From Parvibaculaceae bacterium Mf 1.05b.01 (GTDB lineage: Bacteria; Pseudomonadota; Alphaproteobacteria; Parvibaculales; Parvibaculaceae), in NCBI GenBank assembly GCA_000509225.1, contig BAOK01000001.1, positions 1,612,001 to 1,676,000 of the forward strand: a stretch of DNA of 64,000 nt, given 5' to 3'. Below are positions 51,435 to 57,970 of this stretch, in pieces. Within the stretch, counting starts at the first letter, position 1. Each line of letters starts with the position of its first letter. The position numbers were made by a program, and so were the translations under genes. Under the pieces are notes generated by a model that saw nothing but the letters and a program-made list of their open reading frames with translations, ran no database searches and was not told the DNA's origin.

Positions 51435-51898
51435 TGCCATTCCTCCGTCAATGTCGTGTCACCGAGCGCAAGGGCAAGGACATCATAGGATTGTTCCTCG
51501 CTCCAGCTGTCCGTCGCGATCGTCGTGACAGCACCAGACGTCACGCCCAGGACAATAGAGGCTGCAAGAGCGCCAGCCGGAACTGCTGTTGACCCATAGG
51601 GCCAAAGCAGATTGAGTACCTGTTTCACAAGCCCGACTCCGCCTATGCCCTCCTCCTTTTGGGTGGATAGGATGCGGCTCTGCAGGGCATAGCTCGGTGC
51701 TTCAACGGGCGCCGATGCGAGCAGGCCGTCCAGCTCTGCTTCTCCAGCTTGTCGCTTTGCAAGCATCGGGTCCATTGCGATGGACTTTCGGACCGCTTCG
51801 CGATCTGCCTCAGGCCAGCGGGCTTCGTCCGCCCCATAGGCGTCCAGCACTTCTTGTGCCCGCGCTTTTGCTTTTTCAAAATCTGATGCGTCTGTCAT
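51431..51898 (-). CDS. Putative anti-sigma factor (membrane)
   Basis: A 155-residue protein with a cytoplasmic helical N-part (AQEVLDAYGADEARWPEADR), a central membrane helix (PAGALAASIVLGVTSGAV, residues 108-125), and a short periplasmic tail ending in DTTLTEEWQ. No zinc-binding HxxxCxxC motif is seen. Position is the main evidence: it overlaps the ECF sigma gene by ATGA on one side and the periplasmic sensor gene on the other. Such order (sigma, membrane anti-sigma, periplasmic sensor) is typical of metal or envelope-stress systems like CnrHYX, though the sequence is not closely similar. Confidence 0.65.
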   Translation of the reverse strand: MTDASDFEKAKARAQEVLDAYGADEARWPEADREAVRKSIAMDPMLAKRQAGEAELDGLLASAPVEAPSYALQSRILSTQKEEGIGGVGLVKQVLNLLWPYGSTAVPAGALAASIVLGVTSGAVTTIATDSWSEEQSYDVLALALGDTTLTEEWQ

Positions 51899-52632
51899 GG
51901 TTTCACGCTCATGGTTGGGTCGGGAGATGCAGGATCCCCCTCTCCTCTTAGTTCAGACCATTCCGGTCTCAATGATTGTTTCAACGCCCGTCGCCCACGC
52001 GACAGGAGCGATTCTAGTGCTTCAACGCTGACACCCAATATTTCAGACGCCTCCTGATTTGAGAGGTGCTGGTAGTGGGAGAGCACGATCGCCGCACGCT
52101 GTCTCTCCGGCAGAGCCTGGATCGCCCCATCAATACGTCGACCCAATTGCTGTTGATAGAGCTCTGCTTCAGGATCCGGGCGATCGCTTGGTGCATCGAA
52201 ATCGGGGGCGAGAGGTTCCGGCTTCTTCTTTCGGAGCCGATCCAGGCACTGGTTCATCGCGATACGGTGCAGCCAGGTCGATAGTTTTGCCCGTCCTGGC
52301 TCCCATCGGCCGGCCGCTTTCCAGGCCCGCATAAAGGTGTCCTGTGCGACATCTTCTGCCTCTGCCTGATCGCCCAACATGCGCCGGGCAACTGCGAGCA
52401 CGTGTGTCAGGTGGTCGTCCACCAAAGCGCGTCCGGCTTTCGGGTCGCCGTCAGCGAGCGCCGCCATCAATGCATCGTCCTGCGATGCGCCTTCAGGCTT
52501 GTGGGTTTCTGTCTTCAGAGGAATGACGCCCTGCCCTTTCCTCGATCGTCTTTGGACACTGCTACTTCTATACCGGGGCGCCGCGGCGAAGTCACCTGGT
52601 CTGGAAACAGATGATCTCGACGCGACACTCAT
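51895..52632 (-). CDS. ECF-type RNA polymerase sigma factor
   Basis: A 245-residue sigma-70-family ECF factor. Region 2 shows VLAVARRMLGDQAEAEDVAQ, with the following DTFMRAWKAAGRW and KLSTWLHRIAMNQCLDRLRKK. Region 4 shows ALPERQRAAIVLSHYQHLSN and QEASEILGVSVEALESLLSR. The start is uncertain: the ATG at 52632 leaves a Ser/Arg-rich 40-residue extension, and the conserved part begins after GVIPLK. No better standard start exists. It follows the EF-hand gene by four bases and precedes the putative anti-sigma gene with an ATGA overlap. Confidence 0.87.
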   Translation of the reverse strand: MSVASRSSVSRPGDFAAAPRYRSSSVQRRSRKGQGVIPLKTETHKPEGASQDDALMAALADGDPKAGRALVDDHLTHVLAVARRMLGDQAEAEDVAQDTFMRAWKAAGRWEPGRAKLSTWLHRIAMNQCLDRLRKKKPEPLAPDFDAPSDRPDPEAELYQQQLGRRIDGAIQALPERQRAAIVLSHYQHLSNQEASEILGVSVEALESLLSRGRRALKQSLRPEWSELRGEGDPASPDPTMSVKP

Positions 52633-52636
52633 GGGC

Positions 52637-53104
52637 TTAACGCTGGCCGCGACGCTCTTGCATTTTCTGGTGCATTGCTTCGGCTTCTTCGCGGGTAATT
52701 TTTCCATCACCGTTCTCATCCACGCGATCAAACATGCCTTCGCGTCTCTCACCACGCGGACCGGCGGCCATTTCTTCAGGACTCAGGAGCCCGTCCTCAT
52801 TGGTGTCGAGTTTCGCAAACCGTCTTTCCTGTCGCTCCGCCGCGCGTGCTTCGTGTGCGGCACTCATTTCTTCACGGGAAAGCAAGCCGTCCCCGTTTGT
52901 GTCCGCCGCCTGGAAGCGCTGCTCACGGGCCGCCTCTGCTTCTTCCCGCGTGATTTCGCCGTCTTTGTTCAGATCAAGCATTTCGAACATCCGGTCAGGG
53001 TTAGGCGGTCCGCCACCTGGGCCCTTTGCGGCAACAGCAACGCCTGCCGAGGTCAGTAAAAGACCTGCGAGCGCTGATGACAGGATCAGTTTGTTTTTAC
53101 GCAT
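52637..53104 (-). CDS. Secreted EF-hand calcium-binding protein
   Basis: A 155-residue protein with a signal peptide (residues 1-25, cleaved after VAVAA) and four EF-hand loops: DLNKDGEITREE, DTNGDGLLSREE, DTNEDGLLSPEE and DENGDGKITREE. Each has the D-x-D/N-x-D-G pattern and a final Glu. It should bind calcium in the periplasm. It is the first gene of the operon that also holds an ECF sigma factor, a membrane anti-sigma-like protein and a periplasmic sensor, so it may be the regulon's main product or part of the sensing. An upstream palindrome lies at 53158-53196. Confidence 0.88.
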   Translation of the reverse strand: MRKNKLILSSALAGLLLTSAGVAVAAKGPGGGPPNPDRMFEMLDLNKDGEITREEAEAAREQRFQAADTNGDGLLSREEMSAAHEARAAERQERRFAKLDTNEDGLLSPEEMAAGPRGERREGMFDRVDENGDGKITREEAEAMHQKMQERRGQR

Positions 53105-53157
53105 TGCTCATCTCCAATGTGGGTCGACGATGTTCGTCCCGACCGTAAGAAATAGGA

Positions 53158-53196
53158 GCGGCAGACACGCTAGGGGTGGGGGGACGTGCCTGCCGC
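53158..53196. promoter_or_regulatory. Long inverted repeat upstream of the EF-hand operon
   Basis: GCGGCAGACACG and CGTGCCTGCCGC pair at 11 of 12 positions around a G-rich loop (CTAGGGGTGGGGGGA). It lies 54 bases before the EF-hand start, where it could be an operator or an RNA leader hairpin. Confidence 0.45.
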
Positions 53197-53316
53197 ATGA
53201 ACACATTGAGCGGAAATTCATGGTCCGAATATCCCAAACCGGAAAAGCGTCGCCGTCTGCATTCAGTCAATAGAACGCATGGGAGGCCCGGTTCCGTCGG
53301 ACGATCTCAATATATT

Positions 53317-54564
53317 TCAGGAAAAGCGCAAAAAGGGTCGTTTTGTGAGCTTTGCAGGGATGTTTTCCCCGGTCTGAGTCTTGATGGTGAAACCATCGGA
53401 CGCACCCAGCGCAGATGCCCTCACCAACCCGAGCGCGATGGTGCACTGAAGCGTGGGCGACCAGGCAAGAGAGGTGATCCGCCCCACCTGCTTGTCTCCG
53501 TTGCAAATCGGCCCCCCGACTCCCGCGTCAGCCAGATCAAGTTCAAAGCCGACCAACGCGTTTCGGCTTCCGCTTTCGGCCGTTTTTCTCAAGGCCGCTT
53601 GTCCGTTGAAAACAGAGCGATCCAAGTCAACACATCCGCCGAGGCAGAGATCATAGGGGGAGAGTGCGTCTGACGGGTCAACAGCAGTGAATGCGGATAG
53701 ATAATCCACACCTTCCAGCGCCACGCCGTTCTCTAGACGGGCAATGTTACGTACCGCAGATCCGACAGGTCGAAGCCCGACTTTCTGTCCGACGCCGAGC
53801 AGGCGGCGCCAGACAATCGAAGCGTCCGCCGGGTCGCACCAAAGCTCATATTCGAGCCCACCCATCATGCCCGTGCGGCTTAGATAAACGGGCATGCCGC
53901 CGAGTTCTACCCAGACACCTTGATGTTTGGCCAGCGCTGCAGGTTTTTCCATACCAGCCAGTCTAAGGACACTGTCCGCCATGGGTCCTGCAAGCGATAG
54001 ACCTGCAATCGTCCCTGAGACGTCTTCCAACTGAATGTCAAAGCCCAGTGCTGATTGCCGCAGCCAATCCAGATGGGATGAGCGCAGAACCAGGCGAAAT
54101 TCTTCGTCACCCAGACGAAACAAAACACCTTCGGCAATGACGCATCCATTCCCGTCGCACAAAACCGCCCGCGTGGACTGGTTTGGCTCCAGGTTTCCCA
54201 CAGGCCGTGTGAGCAATCGATCCAAGTAAGGAACGACGTCTTCCCCAGACAGGCGCACTTTGGTAAGCGGCGAAATATCTGACAGGCCTGCCCGTGTCCG
54301 CAGCGCATCATATTCCTGCTCAATGCTCGTATAAACGTCCGCCACCGTGTAGCCGGCCCAAGCGGTCCAGCTGTTGGTCCGGCTTTCGTCTGCGACGTCA
54401 AGGTGGAGCGGTGTGGTGAGCACATGACGCGCATAAGGTGCCTCATCTGCTGCCTGCTCGAACCATGCAGGATCTGGCGGGACACCCGGTCCATTCAGCG
54501 GGCTATCGCGAGACACATCTGTGACCTCTTCAGACACGCTATGCTCCGTCACATCTTCCGTCAT
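53317..54564 (-). CDS. GcvT-like folate-binding aminomethyltransferase family protein
   Basis: A 415-residue protein of the glycine-cleavage T-protein fold. It has YEALRTRAGL-like YDALRTRAGLSDISPLTKVR, SGEDVVPYLDRLLTRPVGNL, TRAVLCDGNGCVIAEGVLFR, the RTGMMGGLEYELWCDPADAS loop, and the core GLRPVGSAVRNIARLENG. These match GcvT and the C-terminal domains of sarcosine and dimethylglycine dehydrogenases, which use tetrahydrofolate to accept one-carbon groups. The N-terminal 60 residues are not typical. Start at 54564 overlaps the stop of the upstream flavoprotein (ATGA). It is the third gene of a coupled operon with two PYROXD2-like proteins, suggesting one-carbon transfer from the amine they oxidise. 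Confidence 0.82.
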   Translation of the reverse strand: MTEDVTEHSVSEEVTDVSRDSPLNGPGVPPDPAWFEQAADEAPYARHVLTTPLHLDVADESRTNSWTAWAGYTVADVYTSIEQEYDALRTRAGLSDISPLTKVRLSGEDVVPYLDRLLTRPVGNLEPNQSTRAVLCDGNGCVIAEGVLFRLGDEEFRLVLRSSHLDWLRQSALGFDIQLEDVSGTIAGLSLAGPMADSVLRLAGMEKPAALAKHQGVWVELGGMPVYLSRTGMMGGLEYELWCDPADASIVWRRLLGVGQKVGLRPVGSAVRNIARLENGVALEGVDYLSAFTAVDPSDALSPYDLCLGGCVDLDRSVFNGQAALRKTAESGSRNALVGFELDLADAGVGGPICNGDKQVGRITSLAWSPTLQCTIALGLVRASALGASDGFTIKTQTGENIPAKLTKRPFLRFS

Positions 54565-56138
54565 GACACTTTCTCCGCAGCTAACGCAGCTTCCGCAGAC
54601 AATTTCCCAGGCAGACCGGTTAAGCCGCCGCCAGGATGGGTCCCGACTCCGCACAAATAGAGACCACTGACACCGGCTTCATAGTGAGCCATGCCCGGCG
54701 CCGGACGGAAGGAGAGTAGCTGGTCAAAACTCATATTTCCCTGGTGCCAGCCGCGATTGCCCCAGCCAAACCGGTCTTCAAGTTCTGGCGGTGTCAGCAC
54801 TTCACCCGCAATGATCTTATCGCTCAGGTCCGGTGCATAATCAGAGATCGTATCAATTACGCGCTTCACGAAGGGGTCTTTCTGCGTGTCCCAGCCGCCA
54901 TCTACGTCAAAAGGAACATTGGGCACGATGATCGACATGACGTGATGCCCCATCGGCGCGAGCCGTGGATCATGATAGGAAGGGATCACCAGCTCCATCA
55001 CCGGATCCAGCGTAAGTTCACCACGCTTCGCGGCGGTAAAAGAGCGTTCCACTGTTCCCATATCCGGCGCGATCAAAAGCCGGCCACCATACTCCCGATC
55101 TGAGAAATTTGCGAAAGTGGGCAACCCTTCCAGGGCCAGATTGATCTTGGCGGTCGCCCCCTTCATCTTGATCCGGCTGACATGGGTGACCGCTGGTGTC
55201 TCGAAGTGCCGCGCACCAACAAGATCCAGGCAGGTTGTTTTGGGGTCAACGCTGCTCAGCACAATGGGGGCTTCGAAGACCGTGCCATCTGCCAGCCGCA
55301 CGCCCTTTATGCGCCCTTCTTCAATGATGATCTCAATCACCGGGCTCTCAAGGCGAATGCGAGCCCCCAACCCTTCCGCCGCACTTGCCAATGCTTCCGT
55401 CAGCGCGCCTGTGCCGCCGACCGGATAACCCATGCCCTGCCCAATTGCCTCTTGTGTCTTTTTGTAAACATAAGAAAAGGCCGTGCCAGGCGTGTGCGGA
55501 CCGGCATGTGCACCAAGCGTTGCTTCAAGGGATAGCGCGCCTTTGATCAGGTCGCCTTCGAAGCTCCGATCCAACAAGGAGGCGACACTGGACGGGACAA
55601 GCTGTAAAAATGCCCTCAAGTCTGCGGGTCCCATTTTCTCCAGACGCAATGCCAGCATGGCAGCTGCCTTTGTCGCGGCCTCAGCTGAGACATCCGGCAA
55701 GCGCTTGTCCAGAAGTGGTTTCAGCAGCTTCACATATTTTCCGACGCGGCCCTCAAATGCCTTCCAGGCATCGGCGTCTTGAGCGGCATGTGCGGTGAGC
55801 GTCGCAATGTCAGACTTTCGGCTCGAAGACAGCATGATGTGCTTGCCGTCGCGATCAAGCGCGACGGTCGCCATATCATTTGTTGCCCAGGCAAGACCGT
55901 GTTTTGAAAGTTTCAGGTCTTTTTCGATCTGACGTGGAAAGCCTGAAACTAGATGTGCCGCCGTCGACACCTGATAGTCCGGCGATATTTCCGCTGTCTG
56001 CGCGGCGCCGCCGACAGCCTCTGCGCTGTCCAGCACCACAACATTCTTCCCGGCTTTCGCGAGATATCCTGCCGCAACGAGGCCATTGTGCCCAGCGCCA
56101 ATGACGATGGCATCATATTGAAGGGCGTCATCACTCAT
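54561..56138 (-). CDS. PYROXD2-like/CrtI-type FAD oxidoreductase, second gene
   Basis: A 525-residue flavoprotein of the phytoene-desaturase/amine-oxidase superfamily. The dinucleotide motif is AIVIGAGHNGLVAAGYLAKAG with the acidic end LDSAEAVGGAA. The C-terminal FAD motif is GVSGLYLCGVGTHPGGGLTG and LPGKLSAEAALAAE. The middle part resembles PYROXD2 (pyridine-nucleotide-disulfide-oxidoreductase domain 2), not carotenoid desaturases. The substrate is unknown. It overlaps both neighbours by four bases (ATGA). No membrane helices. There is no carotenoid gene around, which argues against CrtI. Confidence 0.85.
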   Translation of the reverse strand: MSDDALQYDAIVIGAGHNGLVAAGYLAKAGKNVVVLDSAEAVGGAAQTAEISPDYQVSTAAHLVSGFPRQIEKDLKLSKHGLAWATNDMATVALDRDGKHIMLSSSRKSDIATLTAHAAQDADAWKAFEGRVGKYVKLLKPLLDKRLPDVSAEAATKAAAMLALRLEKMGPADLRAFLQLVPSSVASLLDRSFEGDLIKGALSLEATLGAHAGPHTPGTAFSYVYKKTQEAIGQGMGYPVGGTGALTEALASAAEGLGARIRLESPVIEIIIEEGRIKGVRLADGTVFEAPIVLSSVDPKTTCLDLVGARHFETPAVTHVSRIKMKGATAKINLALEGLPTFANFSDREYGGRLLIAPDMGTVERSFTAAKRGELTLDPVMELVIPSYHDPRLAPMGHHVMSIIVPNVPFDVDGGWDTQKDPFVKRVIDTISDYAPDLSDKIIAGEVLTPPELEDRFGWGNRGWHQGNMSFDQLLSFRPAPGMAHYEAGVSGLYLCGVGTHPGGGLTGLPGKLSAEAALAAEKVS

Positions 56139-57727
56139 GACCGCCTCCCCTTCAATGAGCCCAATATGCTTTGAGCGGCATTTGCCCCGGCGGCACCAAG
56201 GGCCAGACCTGCTGGATGACCACTTGCAGAACAGACATAGAAGTTTTTGATCGGGCTTTCATAGCCGCTAAAGCCCGGCACAGGCCGATTGAAAAACATC
56301 TGGTCCAGCGACATCTGCCCGAGGAATGGGTCGCCTCTTGTGTATCCTGCCTGATCTTCAATATCTGACGGCAAGCGCAACTCTTCTGCGACAATGTGAT
56401 CTTCAAACCCATGGGCGTGGTGGGAGATCATGTCTTTCACAGTCTGCATTAGCGCCTTTCGCCGCACATCCGACCACACCCCATCGTGCAGCTCTGTCGG
56501 AATGTATTGCGCGGATACCGCGAAAATGTGCCCGCCCTCTGGGGCCAGACTTGGGTCTTCCAGTGTCGGAATAGCAATCTCTAAAAGGGGTGCGGAAGGT
56601 GGCCGCTCGTCCAGCCAATCCTCATAGGCGCGCTCCATGGCGTGCAAGCCGCCGCCAATCATCAATCCACCACTCAGCGCAGGGTTATCCGATGCAACGC
56701 CATTTATCTCCGGCAGGCCTTTCAGCGCAAAGTTGATCCGCGCAACGATGCCATCCATACGCACATTGGCGACGTCCCGGGCAAACCCGTCAGGCAATCC
56801 AGACCATTGAAAGAGGCTGAGGAAGCTCCGTTTGATGTCGAGGTCAGACAGGACAATGCCTGCGTCGATTTCTTCCCCGTCGGCGAGAATGACCCCAGCG
56901 GCTTTCTTGTCCATCATCTTGATGTCTGTGACTTCCGCATGGAAGCGAATGTCGCCGCCCCGAGCCTGGACCACACCGGCCAGACAATCGGCCAGCGCTT
57001 GCGTGCCGCCCTTGGGGCTCATTCGCCAGGGCGCACCGCCAGTAGTGCCGGTCATCCATTGCGCGGGCAAGAAGGCTGCACCCGTTGGGTCTGCCGGGCC
57101 AAGGGCCCGACCAATCAATGCGGGCGCTGCCAGATGCGCACGCACTGCTGGGCTTTCAAAGTAGCCTTCCAGAAAATCGTCCAATGAAAGCGACCAGAAC
57201 CGAGTGAGATCGTAGAGCGCCTCCGGCTCCATCTGCAGGACAGACTTCGTACGCGACATCATCTGCTTGAGGGCGCTGAGGGACCATTCGCCCGGGTCTT
57301 CCTGTGCCTTCAGCAATGACTGACGAATGAGTTCGGCCTGGCGCTTCATATCCCGCACAAATCGTGGCCAGGCGTCAGCATCCCGCCGCGAATGACGCGC
57401 CAGCTCCCGGCGCATGACATTCTCGTTTGCATAATTGGCGACATGCGAGCCGTCGTCGAAGAGAGAAATTCCACCCTCGCGGCGAATAAGCTGAAGGCCT
57501 TCCCGCGCCAAATCAAATTCACGGATTAGCTCAGGCGGCACGTAGCCATGGGAAAAGCCGATGGGTGGTGCTGAATAGCCTGGTGCAGGTTGCCCATGGG
57601 CCGCGCCGCCGCCGACCTGAGCCGAGCGTTCGACGATCAGTACGGAAAGGCCTGCTCCGCCCAGACGCGCGGCCGCAGTGAGGCCGTTCAGCCCCGCTCC
57701 GATTATCACTGCGTCTACGCGATCCAT
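56135..57727 (-). CDS. PYROXD2-like FAD oxidoreductase, first gene of operon
   Basis: A 530-residue paralogue of the next gene. It has AVIIGAGLNGLTAAARLGGA and VERSAQVGGGAAHG at the FAD site, a long central part with TTGGAPWRMSPKGGTQALAD, and the C-terminal NFYVCSASGHPAGLALGA. Both flavoproteins lack the GHTAPG-type ending of carotenoid desaturases. Start is the ATG at 57727; a GTG four codons upstream overlaps the GGAG. An inverted repeat at 57754-57770 lies 27 bases before it. The two proteins may form a heterodimer or act in sequence, with the GcvT-like protein accepting a one-carbon unit; this is inference. Confidence 0.86.
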   Translation of the reverse strand: MDRVDAVIIGAGLNGLTAAARLGGAGLSVLIVERSAQVGGGAAHGQPAPGYSAPPIGFSHGYVPPELIREFDLAREGLQLIRREGGISLFDDGSHVANYANENVMRRELARHSRRDADAWPRFVRDMKRQAELIRQSLLKAQEDPGEWSLSALKQMMSRTKSVLQMEPEALYDLTRFWSLSLDDFLEGYFESPAVRAHLAAPALIGRALGPADPTGAAFLPAQWMTGTTGGAPWRMSPKGGTQALADCLAGVVQARGGDIRFHAEVTDIKMMDKKAAGVILADGEEIDAGIVLSDLDIKRSFLSLFQWSGLPDGFARDVANVRMDGIVARINFALKGLPEINGVASDNPALSGGLMIGGGLHAMERAYEDWLDERPPSAPLLEIAIPTLEDPSLAPEGGHIFAVSAQYIPTELHDGVWSDVRRKALMQTVKDMISHHAHGFEDHIVAEELRLPSDIEDQAGYTRGDPFLGQMSLDQMFFNRPVPGFSGYESPIKNFYVCSASGHPAGLALGAAGANAAQSILGSLKGRRS

Positions 57728-57753
57728 TGACCGATTCACTCCAATTTCGTTCG

Positions 57754-57770
57754 TGTCTCAGATAGAGACA
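57754..57770. promoter_or_regulatory. Inverted repeat upstream of the flavoprotein operon
   Basis: TGTCTC and GAGACA are exact arms around AGATA. The site lies 27-43 bases upstream of the operon's first start codon, the usual place for a repressor or activator dimer. Confidence 0.5.
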
Positions 57771-57970
57771 AAAATCCTGCTTCGTCTAGCTTTCACCACC
57801 CAGCCTGCCCCTTTCCGGGACGCGCCGCGTCGATCCAGCAACCCCCGTTAACCTTGTTTTTCGCGGAGTTCCGGCAATGCAAAGGCACGCCATGAACCCA
57901 CCACCAAACAAGGCGGACTGGGGCCTTCACTGAACTGCAAATGTTTAGCCAAACTATGACGGCGGGTTTT

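Noticed and set aside
54561-57727. Carotenoid (CrtI) pathway
   Set aside because: The flavoproteins are of the superfamily, but there is no phytoene synthase or other carotenoid gene and the C-terminal motifs fit PYROXD2 better.
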